From an uncultured Spirochaetaceae bacterium (lineage in GTDB: Bacteria > Spirochaetota > Spirochaetia > Sphaerochaetales > Sphaerochaetaceae), in assembly GCA_944392985.1 (NCBI GenBank), contig CALXYL010000009.1:1-64000 (forward strand): a stretch of DNA of 64,000 nucleotides, in the 5' to 3' direction. A program made the position numbers and the translations under genes. How positions within the stretch are numbered: the stretch's first letter is position 1; every line of letters starts with the position of its first letter. Positions 41,855 to 51,592 of the stretch are shown piece by piece. A model generated the notes under the pieces. The model did no database searches. It was not told the origin of the DNA and saw only the letters and a list, made by a program, of their open reading frames with translations.

Positions 41855-42775
41855 TTATGGCGCCTCCGAGAAGAATGGGGCTGTCTGTTCCAGCTTCATC
41901 CTGAAATACGGAGCACGATCCGGATCAATAGAATCATAAGGGAAACGGACCTTGTTCGCAAATCCAGGAAGATAGCTGCCTACAACAGCCAGAAACTTAT
42001 CAATCACGAAATTCGCATACCCCTCTCCGGCTATGAGAGGATCGATATACGTCTCGAAGAAACACCTCAGATCCTTCTCCAATGCAAGAGCCGACACGAT
42101 ATCCTCCCTCATCATCCGGTACCATGCCTGAGAGGCCTTCGGCGCAAGGCATGCAACGTTGGAATATGATCCCGCGGCACCGTGCATGATACCAGTTGCA
42201 AGATGGTGGCCCGGAACGAATACAGGAACCCTCTCCATCACACCCTGCATCCCCCTATACCATGCCTCATCCCCATCGGCGACCTTGATGCTGCCAAGAG
42301 GTACCCGTTCTGAGATCATCAGCAAGGTCTCAGGAGAGAGCCGCCTCTTCGCATGAGGAGGATTGTAAAGGGTGATGGGGATACCTCCTGATACCGCACA
42401 GCACGCATCAAGGAAGGCAAGCGCTTCCCTATCCGTCACTGGAAACCAGTCAGGGAGTATCACCTGGATGGCTGACGGGGACAGGGAAGAGGCGAACCTG
42501 ATCCGGGAAAGGCTTGTCTGGGCCGACGGATGGCTGCACCCGATCTGGAACGGCATCCCCGCACTGGCACATTCAGATGCAAGGAGGACTGAGGTCACCC
42601 TGAATTCCTCCTCGCTGAGGGAGATGAACTCCCCTGCCGTCCCATTGGAATAGATACCGCTCACTCCAGCCGAGACGAGATACCGGATCTCCCTCACAAG
42701 CAGGGGATAATCAATGCTCTCATCGGCATTGAGGGGCAGCAGCAGAGTTGCCCAGTTCCCTTCTATCCTGCCCAT
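41855..42775 (-). CDS. Dihydrodipicolinate-synthase-family aldolase
   Basis: A 306-residue TIM-barrel class I aldolase or lyase. The Schiff-base lysine is in GSIKVADG (near residue 163) and the proton-relay tyrosine in TLYNPPH (near residue 135); NGTAGEFISLSEEE (near residue 44) is the family signature with an atypical NGTAGE in place of GTTGE. It is not a housekeeping DapA by context: it overlaps the start of its paralogue by 1 bp in a sugar-acid operon. Substrate unknown, likely a 2-keto acid such as a 2-keto-3-deoxy-sugar. Confidence 0.78.
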   Translation of the reverse strand: MGRIEGNWATLLLPLNADESIDYPLLVREIRYLVSAGVSGIYSNGTAGEFISLSEEEFRVTSVLLASECASAGMPFQIGCSHPSAQTSLSRIRFASSLSPSAIQVILPDWFPVTDREALAFLDACCAVSGGIPITLYNPPHAKRRLSPETLLMISERVPLGSIKVADGDEAWYRGMQGVMERVPVFVPGHHLATGIMHGAAGSYSNVACLAPKASQAWYRMMREDIVSALALEKDLRCFFETYIDPLIAGEGYANFVIDKFLAVVGSYLPGFANKVRFPYDSIDPDRAPYFRMKLEQTAPFFSEAP

Positions 42776-43695
42776 TATCTGCCAAGATACTTCATAGGCA
42801 CTTCAGGATGCTCCGCCTTCATCTTCCGGCAGAATGCCCTGATTTCATCCATCGTCGATGGATCCGGCATATGGAATGGACGCCTTGAATATCCTGCATC
42901 GAGGCCAGCTTCCGTCATAAGCGTCTTCATGATGGGGAAGAAATCCCACTGGACAAGATACTTTATGACTGTCGTGGCAGTCTTCTGGATCTCGAACGCG
43001 GCCTTGAAATCACCCTTGGAGGCAAGGCTGTAGATTGCCTTGAAGGTATCAGGCATCATGTTGTAGAACGATCCTATGATGCCATCAGCACCGGCAAGCA
43101 GCCCCTGTGTCGCCATCTCATCGCATCCGGAATAGATCATGAAATCCGGGCCAAGCTCCATCTTGAGCGCACACATGTCATCGTGATCACGGGCAGTGAA
43201 CTTCAGTCCCTTCACACCATCGATAGTCGCAAGACGGCGCACAAGGCCACTGTCCATCAATCCGGCAAGCGAGATATTGTAGACGATCATCGGTATACCC
43301 ACCGATGATGAGATGTCCCTGTAATATGAGTAGATATCATCGGAGGAGAAATGATAGTAGAACGGCGGCACGGATGAGATCGCATCAGCCCCGATTCTCT
43401 CCGCATGCTCCGCAAGCTCAATCGATTTCCTCGTTCCTATATCCCCGACATGGACGATGACCGGCACACGCCCCGCAGCAGTCCTTATGACCGCTTCGGC
43501 AAAGGCCTTGCGCTCCTCACCCGTCATCAGGAAGCCCTCTCCCGTGCTGCCTGTGATGTAAAGGCCGTCGACACCCTCCTTTATAAGGGCTTCAGTCAGC
43601 GCCTCCGCCCGCTTCAGGTCAACATCCTCATTCTCGTCGAATGTCGTGATCATTGCAGGAATGACGCCTTTCACCTTTCTGATTTCGATGCTCAT
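42775..43695 (-). CDS. nanA: N-acetylneuraminate-lyase-like aldolase
   Basis: A 306-residue class I aldolase of the DapA/NanA family. The signature GSTGEGFLMTGEERK (residues ~48-62) and the Schiff-base segment GLKFTARD (Lys near 167) with the tyrosine of IVYNISL match N-acetylneuraminate lyase, which splits sialic acid into ManNAc and pyruvate, better than DapA. It overlaps the ATPase gene upstream by 4 bp. Dpp-family transporters import sialic acid in Haemophilus ducreyi (SatABCD), which supports sialate as the operon substrate. NanE and NanK are not in the window. Confidence 0.68.
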   Translation of the reverse strand: MSIEIRKVKGVIPAMITTFDENEDVDLKRAEALTEALIKEGVDGLYITGSTGEGFLMTGEERKAFAEAVIRTAAGRVPVIVHVGDIGTRKSIELAEHAERIGADAISSVPPFYYHFSSDDIYSYYRDISSSVGIPMIVYNISLAGLMDSGLVRRLATIDGVKGLKFTARDHDDMCALKMELGPDFMIYSGCDEMATQGLLAGADGIIGSFYNMMPDTFKAIYSLASKGDFKAAFEIQKTATTVIKYLVQWDFFPIMKTLMTEAGLDAGYSRRPFHMPDPSTMDEIRAFCRKMKAEHPEVPMKYLGR

Positions 43696-44720
43696 GCATT
43701 GCCTCCTTTTCCCTCTATTTCCGCAAGGAATTCCTCTGCCCTATGGCAGCAGACATAATGCTCCTTTCCAGTCCCCTCCAGACGGCGGAGAACCGGGATT
43801 TCCGTCCTGCACCTGTCCTGGCAGAAGCTGCAGCGCGGATGGAACGGACATCCCGATGGAGGATTCACCGGACTCGGCACATCCCCCTGAAGCGGTATCC
43901 TCTTCCTCTTCTTCGTGATATCCGCGATCGGAATCGCTGAAAGAAGAGCCTTTGTATATGGATGTATCGTATCACGGAACAGCTCATCAGTCTCAGCGAG
44001 CTCAACGACCTTTCCCAGATACATGACGGCGATGCGGTCAGAGACATACTCGACAACGGAAAGATCATGCGTGATGAAGATATATGTCAGCGATCGCTCC
44101 TCCTGCAGCTCCTTCAGCAGCTTCAGCACCTGCGCCTGTATCGACACATCCAGCGCGGAGACTGCCTCATCGCAGATGATCAGCTCAGGGGAAACGGAAA
44201 GCGCCCTTGCAATCCCTATCCTCTGCCGCTGGCCACCTGAGAACTCGTTCGGATAGCGTGTCATATAGGATCGCGGAAGGTTCACTGCCTCAAGCAGATC
44301 CCCGACCAGCTTCTCCCTGTCCTTCCGGGATCTCACTCCGAACTTCCTCAGCGGATCGGAGAAGGAGCCGAAGATTGTGAATGCCGGATTAAGCGATGAA
44401 TATGGATCCTGGAACACGATCTGAAGCCGCTTGCGGACATCATCCAGTTCCTTGCCTTTCATCGTCATGAGATCGTGGACACCATCGGGGAATGAATACT
44501 CGACCTTGCCGGCTGTCGGATGGCAGAGCTGCAGGATCGACTTGCCTAGCGTCGTCTTGCCGCAGCCTGACTCCCCTACGATCCCGAGCGTCTCGCCGCG
44601 ATACACATCGAGGCTTACATCATCCACAGCCTTCACATAGCCGACCGTGCGCTTGAATACCCCCTTCTTCACAGGGAAGTACGTCTTAAGACCCTTTACG
44701 CTGAGAAGAACCTCGCTCAT
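43692..44720 (-). CDS. Dpp/Opp-type ABC ATPase (F subunit)
   Basis: A 342-residue ATPase of the peptide/nickel/opine uptake family. Walker [11 protein letters not shown]-loop [11 protein letters not shown], signature FSGGQRQR, Walker [13 protein letters not shown] and H-loop ITHDLS are present, and a C-terminal iron-sulphur-like cysteine cluster ([15 protein letters not shown]) is typical of OppF/DppF. The ATG at 44720 has AAGGAGG 6 nt upstream and overlaps the stop of the D-subunit gene. Confidence 0.9.
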   Translation of the reverse strand: MSEVLLSVKGLKTYFPVKKGVFKRTVGYVKAVDDVSLDVYRGETLGIVGESGCGKTTLGKSILQLCHPTAGKVEYSFPDGVHDLMTMKGKELDDVRKRLQIVFQDPYSSLNPAFTIFGSFSDPLRKFGVRSRKDREKLVGDLLEAVNLPRSYMTRYPNEFSGGQRQRIGIARALSVSPELIICDEAVSALDVSIQAQVLKLLKELQEERSLTYIFITHDLSVVEYVSDRIAVMYLGKVVELAETDELFRDTIHPYTKALLSAIPIADITKKRKRIPLQGDVPSPVNPPSGCPFHPRCSFCQDRCRTEIPVLRRLEGTGKEHYVCCHRAEEFLAEIEGKGGNA

Positions 44721-45718
44721 CAGACCACCTCCTTGCAACGGCAGCACCGGACCATATGCGTTCCAGATACGATGACCTCCTCAGGCATAGCCAGCGAACA
44801 CTCAGGACACGAGAAGCCGCATCTCGGCTCGAACTGACAGCCATGGGGCCTGTCGAAGGGATCGGGAGTGGAACCCTTTATCGGCTGGAGATCCTGGTTG
44901 TGCCCCCGGCCAAGCACCGGTATCGAGGCAAGAAGCGCCTTTGTGTATGGATGCCGCGGGGAGCCAAGAACCTCTTCCGCCGTCCCGCTCTCAACGATGT
45001 TCCCCATATACATGACAGCCACATCATCAGCCATCTCAGCCACAACTCCCATATCATGGGTTATGAGCAGGATCGCCATGTCATTCTTCTCCTTCAGCTC
45101 AAGCATCAGGTCGAAGATCTGCGCCTGGATGGTGACATCAAGCGCTGTTGTAGGCTCATCTGCGATGAGTATCTTCGGCTTGCAGGCCATCGCCATCGCG
45201 ATCATCGCCCTCTGCCTCATTCCGCCTGAGAACTGATGCGGATACTCATGCACACGCTGCTCAGGAAGAGGAACTCCCATATCCTTCAGAAGCTCGACAG
45301 AGCGTGCCATCGCCTCCTTTTCGGAAATCCTCATATGGGCTCGCAGCATCTCAGAGATCTGGTATCCCACGGTGAATACAGGATTGAGTGCCGTCATCGG
45401 ATCCTGGAAGATCATAGCGATCTCCTCGCCACGGAGAGCCCTCATCTGGGAGGAGTTCTTCCCGAGCTTGTCAATCCGCACTTCCTCATCCCTGTACCTG
45501 TATGTGATCGAACCGCCTTCTATCCTGGAAAGCTCAGGAAGGAGCTGCATCACCGAAGATGCCGTGACGCTCTTTCCACAGCCGGACTCTCCGACAACGC
45601 AAAGCGTCTTTCCTTTCCTCAGGCTGAACGAGATGCCGCGCAGGACATTGTTGCAGCGCTGGTTCGTGTAGAAGCTGACATTGAGATCCTTTACTTCAAG
45701 AACTGTATCTTTTTCCAT
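44720..45718 (-). CDS. Dpp/Opp-type ABC ATPase (D subunit)
   Basis: A 332-residue ATPase of the same family. Walker A GESGCGKSV, Q-loop IFQDPMTALNP, signature FSGGMRQR, Walker B ILIADEPTTALD, H-loop ITHDMG and the C-terminal cysteine cluster (GCQFEPRCGFSCPEC) identify an OppD/DppD subunit. It starts 1 nt after the C-subunit permease stop. Confidence 0.9.
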   Translation of the reverse strand: MEKDTVLEVKDLNVSFYTNQRCNNVLRGISFSLRKGKTLCVVGESGCGKSVTASSVMQLLPELSRIEGGSITYRYRDEEVRIDKLGKNSSQMRALRGEEIAMIFQDPMTALNPVFTVGYQISEMLRAHMRISEKEAMARSVELLKDMGVPLPEQRVHEYPHQFSGGMRQRAMIAMAMACKPKILIADEPTTALDVTIQAQIFDLMLELKEKNDMAILLITHDMGVVAEMADDVAVMYMGNIVESGTAEEVLGSPRHPYTKALLASIPVLGRGHNQDLQPIKGSTPDPFDRPHGCQFEPRCGFSCPECSLAMPEEVIVSGTHMVRCCRCKEVV

Positions 45719-45719
45719 A

Positions 45720-46634
45720 TCAGCCTACCTGTGTCGGATCCGCCGCATCCCGGAGTCCATCGCCCATGAAATTTATAGCGAGAACGAATACCGTTATCAC
45801 TATACCGACCGGAAGCCAGGTCCACCATGCGCTTCTGAGTATGGTGAGATCCTGCGCGATATTCAGGATATTCCCCCATGTCGCCTGCTCCAGCGGAACA
45901 CCAAGGCCAAGGAACGACAGGGATGCTTCCTGAAGGATGAACATCGCTGTAGACAGCGTGATATTCACAAACGTCGGGCCGATGGCATTGGGAAGCATGT
46001 GCTTGAATGCGATCACATACCTCGGGATGCCGAACGCCTTCAGCGCCTGGATGTACTCCTCTTCCCTGATCGAAAGCATCTGGGAGCGCGCCATGCGGTA
46101 CATGCTCGGCCAGCCTGTCAGTATGAATATGAAGAAGAGGTTCCACAGGCTCTGACCAACAATCGTCACGAGAAGGGACACGAGGATGATCTGCGGAAAG
46201 CTGATCATGACCTCGCTTATCTTCATGATGACGGAATCAAGCCATCCTCCACGATAACCTGCATATGTTCCCAGCGAAACACCGATGAGCGCCGATCCAA
46301 GGGCGGATCCTACGCCGATGAATATCGAGATGCGCCCGCCATACAGGATGCGCGCCCACACATCCCGCCCGATCTGATCGGTTCCAAGGATATGCTCCCG
46401 GCTCGGCGGAGAGAGCCTGTTGCGAAGATCGATCGCATTCGGATCATACTGCGTGAAAAGGAATGCGAATACGGAGAGGAAAACCATGACGATGAAGAGG
46501 AATGCACCGATCAGCGCCAGTTTGTTGGAAGTGAGCTTGCGCAGCGTGCGGCTCCTGTTGCTTGTCTCAAGCAGCCCGGCCTTCTCCTTCCTCTGCAGCT
46601 CATCCATCTTCCTGTTGAGTGACTTACTATTCAT
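45720..46634 (-). CDS. Dpp/Opp-type ABC permease (C subunit)
   Basis: A 304-residue permease with a cytoplasmic N-terminus (about residues 1-35), then six transmembrane segments and the conserved HILGTDQIGRDVWARILYGGR signature of DppC/OppC (around residue 80; its core is GTDQIGRDV). The EAA loop is QALKAFGIPRYVIAFKHMLP. The ATG at 46634 is favoured by GAGGGG 8 nt upstream. Confidence 0.9.
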   Translation of the reverse strand: MNSKSLNRKMDELQRKEKAGLLETSNRSRTLRKLTSNKLALIGAFLFIVMVFLSVFAFLFTQYDPNAIDLRNRLSPPSREHILGTDQIGRDVWARILYGGRISIFIGVGSALGSALIGVSLGTYAGYRGGWLDSVIMKISEVMISFPQIILVSLLVTIVGQSLWNLFFIFILTGWPSMYRMARSQMLSIREEEYIQALKAFGIPRYVIAFKHMLPNAIGPTFVNITLSTAMFILQEASLSFLGLGVPLEQATWGNILNIAQDLTILRSAWWTWLPVGIVITVFVLAINFMGDGLRDAADPTQVG

Positions 46635-46644
46635 TGCACACCCC

Positions 46645-47604
46645 TCATGAGAGCTTGACACGCGGATCAAGGAGCGCGGTGACTATATCGATGAGAATAC
46701 TCGCGATAAGGACAATCAACACACTGAAGAACGCGACCATCATGATGACTGGCGTGTTCTGCGTACGCACCGCAGCCACGAACATCTGCCCCACACCAGG
46801 CCACTGGAACACCTGCTCGATGACAACAGCGCCACCGATAAGCATCGGGAGGCGGAAGCCTATGAGAACGACAACCGGAGAAAGCGCTACGCGGAGACCA
46901 TGCAGGAGATTGACCCTCCACTCCGGAAGTCCCTTGCTCCTTGCTGTCTTTATGAAGTCCTTGCCAAGCGAATCAAGCATGCTGGCCCTGGAATAGCGCA
47001 TGACACCTGCTGTCATCGATAGCCCAAGCACGACTGCCGGGAGTATCAGGTGATCAAGACGCTGGAAGAAAGCCTCATGGCCAGGCGTCATGCGTCCTCC
47101 CACCGGAAGCCATCCGAGGTTGAAAACGAATACTATTATCATGATCAGTCCGAAGAGGAACTGGGGAATTGCGACACCAATCATGCCTGCCACTGTCAGA
47201 ATGTTATCGCCGATACTGCCCTTCTTCAGCGCTGAGACAACGCCGAGGAGCGTACCGAATAGTGTTGAGATGAAAAGAGCGGCAACAGAAAGCTCCAGTG
47301 TTGCCGGAAGCGTATTGGCAAGAAGCGTGGAGACGGGGACACCGCTCTGGATGCTGTAACCGAAATCCCCATGGAGGATCCCGACAAGCCAGTTGAAGAA
47401 CCTTATGAGAAATGGATCATTCAGTCCAAGCTCCTCACGGAGTATCTCAAGCTCCTGAGGATTCATCGTAGCCAAGGCGTCCGGCGGGAGAAGGAAATCC
47501 ACCGCATCACCTGGCATAAGCTCGATTCCCGCATAGATGAGAAAGCTGATGACAAGCATCATGGGAATCAGCAGAAGAACCTTCCTGATGATGAAATTAA
47601 CCAT
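46645..47604 (-). CDS. Dpp/Opp-type ABC permease (B subunit)
   Basis: A 319-residue permease of the DppB/OppB family: N-terminal helix, an extracytoplasmic loop with LGLNDPFLIRFFNWLVGILHGDFG, five more helices and the coupling loop ARSKGLPEWRVNLLHGLR. AGGAGG stands 4 nt before the ATG. Partner of the C subunit. Confidence 0.9.
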   Translation of the reverse strand: MVNFIIRKVLLLIPMMLVISFLIYAGIELMPGDAVDFLLPPDALATMNPQELEILREELGLNDPFLIRFFNWLVGILHGDFGYSIQSGVPVSTLLANTLPATLELSVAALFISTLFGTLLGVVSALKKGSIGDNILTVAGMIGVAIPQFLFGLIMIIVFVFNLGWLPVGGRMTPGHEAFFQRLDHLILPAVVLGLSMTAGVMRYSRASMLDSLGKDFIKTARSKGLPEWRVNLLHGLRVALSPVVVLIGFRLPMLIGGAVVIEQVFQWPGVGQMFVAAVRTQNTPVIMMVAFFSVLIVLIASILIDIVTALLDPRVKLS

Positions 47605-47625
47605 CTGACCTCCTTTTGCGTGTAA

Positions 47626-47657
47626 AGGAAAAGGAGCCAGCCGGGTGGCCGGCTCCT
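47626..47657 (-). terminator. Hairpin after the binding-protein gene of the nine-gene operon
   Basis: On the minus strand AGGAGCC(g)GCC / GGC(t)GGCTCCT followed by TTTTCC, between the binding-protein and B-subunit genes. Probably a partial terminator that favours the binding protein. Confidence 0.65.
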
Positions 47658-47670
47658 AGGGGATGCATCG

Positions 47671-49338
47671 TTACTTGATGTTAGCCGGGTGCGGAAACTC
47701 GTTGACGAAGAACAGCCTTGTGTAACGGATGTTGACCGGATGGACTGTCATATTGTCAAGAAGCTCGATGCCCTGCGTATCGGTAACGTTCTTGCTGAAT
47801 GCATAGTCGATCTGCCCGCTCTCAGCATTCTTGATGAGATTCGCATCATTCTCGTTGCTGGCGAACATGAAGATCCTCTGGATGTTTCCGGTACCGGTTC
47901 TGTAGTAGCCCTCATACCTGTCGAGGATCGCGTAGTTTCCAAGCACCGTCTCAGAGACCTTGAACGGACCTGTTCCGATTGGATGCTGCCAGAACTCATT
48001 CTGCTGGGCCGTGACAGGATTGACGCTGCCAAGGAGATGCTCAGGAAGGATCGGCCACTGGCTGAATGTCAGGAGCGCGTTCGGATCGATGCGCTCGAAT
48101 GTCACCGTCACGGTATTGCCATCGACTGTGACACCCTCAACGCTCTCCGCCGTTCCATCAGCATAGGCTGCTGCGCCCTTGATTGCCCTGAACGTGTTGA
48201 GTGCGACTGCATTGAGACCTGGGGACTTGAGGTAGAACTCAATCGTGAAGGTCACATCATCCGCTGTGAACGGCTCTCCATCATGCCATGTCACATCATC
48301 GCGGAGGTTGAATACGATCTGCATTCCATCGGGAGAGACCTCATAGCTCTCTGCGAGCATTCCACCAGTCGGATTGAGGGATGCATCCGCATTCACGAGC
48401 TTGTCGAAGAGGAATTCCTGATACGGGAACTGTCCCGGGTTGACGTTAGGAGCCTGATAGAACTCCATCGGTCCACAGTTCGTGTACATCATTCCATCGG
48501 GGGAATCAATCGTCCAGTCGAGGATGTTCTTCTCATAGGAATACTGATCGTTGCCGACTGCATTGCCTTTCATATCAAGGCGATCACTGGTGTAGACGAA
48601 TGCGATCTGATGGTAGAGAGGTATGACAAGCATGTTATCGCTGATGTACTTCTGGAGCTCCTTGAATGCCGCCTTCTGCACCTCTGTGTCCGCACTTGCC
48701 CTTGTTGCCTGTACAAGCTCGTCGAGCTTGGCGTCGTATGGTATCGAGGAGTTGTTTGTCGCTGTGCTCTCGAAGCGGTCATAGAACTCGCTCTCGGAAA
48801 GTGCCGCGATAGCCGCATATGCGATATCCCACTTCACCTCGGAAGGGCCATTGACCATATCAGCTGGAGGGATCCAGAGCTGGGAGGTTAGATCGCCTTC
48901 GAGCTTCCTGAATGATGATTTGACACCGACCGCTGCCCAATACTGCTGGATGATCGCCATCAGATCAACCGTCTGCTGATCAGAGTAGTAGTACACGACA
49001 TCAAGCGTGTAGTCCTTCGGCCACCCGGCTTCCTCAAGAAGCTGCTTGGCAAGCTCAGGGTTGTACTCATACTCATTCAGCCCATCAGCCAGCCAGTCCC
49101 CAGGAGAGGTCAGTGAAACCGCTGTCTGGGCCATTCCCTCGAAGAGGGTATCGACAATGGTGTCCATATCGATGGCATACCTGAGAGCCTGTCTGACGCG
49201 CACATCAGCAAGCGGAGTGCCCTTGCTGACCCACTCCGGCTCAGCAGCAGATGAAGCAGATGCCGCTTCCTGGCTTCCGCCTGCAAAGACGGAGACGCTG
49301 ATCAGAAGAACAAGAAGCAATGATAATAACTTCTTCAC
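47671..49338 (-). CDS. Solute-binding protein, circularly permuted SBP family 5
   Basis: A 555-residue exported binding protein starting with GTG (GGAGG 5 nt upstream); signal peptide at residues 1-19, mature end AGGSQEAAS. It feeds the Dpp/Opp-type transporter encoded next. The order of family 5 motifs is inverted. Residues 41-275 (PLADVRVRQALRYAID at 42-57, EYNPELAKQLLEEAGW, VVYYYSDQQTVDLMAIIQQYW, LVIPLYHQIAFVYTS) correspond to the second, normally C-terminal, lobe. Residues ~280-555 (FDKLV, MLAESYEVSPDG at 327-338, LRDDVTWHDGEPFTADDV at 345-362, PIGTGPFK at 453-460, LFFVNEFPHPANIK at the end) correspond to the normally N-terminal lobe, ending where PLADVRVRQAL would usually continue. One open frame covers both, so this reads as a circular permutation. 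Confidence 0.82.
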   Translation of the reverse strand: MKKLLSLLLVLLISVSVFAGGSQEAASASSAAEPEWVSKGTPLADVRVRQALRYAIDMDTIVDTLFEGMAQTAVSLTSPGDWLADGLNEYEYNPELAKQLLEEAGWPKDYTLDVVYYYSDQQTVDLMAIIQQYWAAVGVKSSFRKLEGDLTSQLWIPPADMVNGPSEVKWDIAYAAIAALSESEFYDRFESTATNNSSIPYDAKLDELVQATRASADTEVQKAAFKELQKYISDNMLVIPLYHQIAFVYTSDRLDMKGNAVGNDQYSYEKNILDWTIDSPDGMMYTNCGPMEFYQAPNVNPGQFPYQEFLFDKLVNADASLNPTGGMLAESYEVSPDGMQIVFNLRDDVTWHDGEPFTADDVTFTIEFYLKSPGLNAVALNTFRAIKGAAAYADGTAESVEGVTVDGNTVTVTFERIDPNALLTFSQWPILPEHLLGSVNPVTAQQNEFWQHPIGTGPFKVSETVLGNYAILDRYEGYYRTGTGNIQRIFMFASNENDANLIKNAESGQIDYAFSKNVTDTQGIELLDNMTVHPVNIRYTRLFFVNEFPHPANIK

Positions 49339-49365
49339 TCTTTCCTCCTTTTTTGCGTGTTTAGT

Positions 49366-49376
49366 TTGTACTACAA
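49366..49376. promoter_or_regulatory. Putative GntR operator, proximal copy
   Basis: TTGTACTACAA, a perfect inverted repeat around one base (TTGTA-C-TACAA), matching the FadR-subfamily pattern TnGTnnnACnA. It lies 28 bp upstream of the GTG start. Confidence 0.55.
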
Positions 49377-49602
49377 TCTCGCTATATTCAGGCTCTCACG
49401 GCTTTTGCGGGCTGTCAACCAAATTCTGATGGCGCGAAAATAAAAAATAGCATCAGCATAATTACCTATATATAAATAACTTATTCGTAATAACCGACAC
49501 AGGGCAATGTTTGTGTAAAAGAAAAATGATCAAAAGCGATTGCGGCAGGAAAGAGGGAACATCCAGCCATTCGTGTAACAATGATGTCTCATTTTGTTTA
49601 AT

Positions 49603-49613
49603 TTATACTACAA
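49603..49613. promoter_or_regulatory. Putative GntR operator, distal copy
   Basis: TTATACTACAA, one mismatch from the proximal site and 237 bp further upstream; the spacing would allow DNA looping. On the minus strand it includes TATAA, a possible -10. Confidence 0.45.
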
Positions 49614-49632
49614 AGTTTCAGCCGCATATGAC

Positions 49633-49665
49633 GAAAAAAAGATCGCTGCCAGTAAGACAGCGATC
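49633..49665 (-). terminator. Terminator of the enolase gene
   Basis: Perfect 8-bp stem GATCGCTG/CAGCGATC followed by TTTTTTT on the minus strand. Confidence 0.92.
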
Positions 49666-49684
49666 CCATTGCAGCAATCAGATC

Positions 49685-51004
<1,320 letters not shown>

Positions 51005-51010
51005 TTACTG

Positions 51011-51041
51011 ATAATATCTTCCGAAACATGCTAAAAGTCAA
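51011..51041 (-). promoter_or_regulatory. Promoter of the enolase gene
   Basis: On the minus strand TTGACT followed by GATATT at 17-nt spacing (or TATTAT at 19 nt). The leader of about 25 nt contains AGGAG. Confidence 0.55.
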
Positions 51042-51135
51042 GGAAAGCAGCAGAGGACAGGAAAGAGCGGCACCTATGTCATGAAGCCGCGTTAATCCTT
51101 CTGATGGATGGATTTGCCACCCCTAATATGAAGGG

Positions 51136-51162
51136 CAGCGCCAAGGCTGGGCCAAGGCGCTG
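51136..51162 (-). terminator. Hairpin downstream of the 71-residue ORF
   Basis: Seven-base-pair stem CAGCGCC/GGCGCTG without a T-run. It may end the transcript of the small ORF. Confidence 0.4.
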
Positions 51163-51177
51163 TCACTGCTTCCGGGA

Positions 51178-51393
51178 TCAGAGTGCGGTAACATGGACCG
51201 TATTGCCGGTCCTTGCGACCTCATAATCCCCATAACTGCCTTCGGGCGTCTCTTCCGTCACCGGCTCCGGCGGCACATACAGCGTTATGTGCAGCGTTGC
51301 CTGAGCAATGACATTCCCGCTCCAGAGCGGAAACAACCGAAGGGCTCCGATAAAGATGAGAAGCAGTATCACCCCTGACCACTTCCTTCCCAC
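51178..51393 (-). CDS. Small secreted or membrane-anchored hypothetical protein
   Basis: A 71-codon frame starting at GTG: one hydrophobic segment near the N-terminus (residues ~8-24, GVILLLIFIGALRLFPLW) and a short polar tail (THVTL-type beta pattern, TEETPEGSYGDYEVARTGN). No spaced Shine-Dalgarno sequence is visible, so the start is uncertain. A very short upstream ORF (nine codons, with GAGGAGG almost touching its ATG) ends 12 nt before it and might couple translation. No family recognised. Confidence 0.4.
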   Translation of the reverse strand: MGRKWSGVILLLIFIGALRLFPLWSGNVIAQATLHITLYVPPEPVTEETPEGSYGDYEVARTGNTVHVTAL

Positions 51394-51532
51394 GATATCG
51401 AATCAATTCCTGCGCTCCCACCTCAGTCGCATGCCTCCTCTTTCAAAGAGACCTCAGGGTATAACAGAGCTGTAGACCACAGAAGCCGTAGCAAAATCAA
51501 TCACTACTGGATGAAAGTGTAATATCATTGCG

Positions 51533-51559
51533 GAAAAAGACAAGGGGTGCACACCCTTG
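51533..51559 (-). terminator. Terminator of the SLC13-type transporter gene
   Basis: On the minus strand the near-palindrome CAAGGG-TGTGCAC-CCCTTG followed by TCTTTTTCC. Confidence 0.75.
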
Positions 51560-51592
51560 CCCAAGCGATGTTTTCCAGATTTCCAGGAAACA

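Larger units (their letters stand above)
49339..49632. other. Long control region of the nine-gene operon
   Basis: About 290 bp without a gene, AT-rich (especially 49436-49520), between the enolase terminator and the binding-protein start. It contains two copies of a TTGTACTACAA-like palindrome and several TA-rich stretches that could be -10 elements. I could not settle on one promoter. Confidence 0.55.

Noticed and set aside
45681-46622. 313-codon plus-strand frame antisense to the C-subunit permease
   Set aside because: Arg/His/Asp-rich low-quality sequence opposite a clear permease gene; no ribosome site or motif.
47689-48891. 400-codon plus-strand reading frame antisense to the permuted binding protein
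   Set aside because: It shadows a gene with signal peptide, ribosome site and family motifs. The frame stays open because the sense gene rarely uses codons that read as stops in it; composition is Cys/Arg/His-rich and no domain is seen.
47671-49338. Frameshift or gene fusion as explanation for the swapped lobes
   Set aside because: The frame is continuous, both lobes are complete once each, and the C-terminal residues join logically to the segment after the signal peptide. A fusion of two binding proteins would leave duplicated lobes.
49410-49420. TTGACA-like -35 upstream of the nine-gene operon
   Set aside because: No acceptable -10 lies 16-19 nt downstream.
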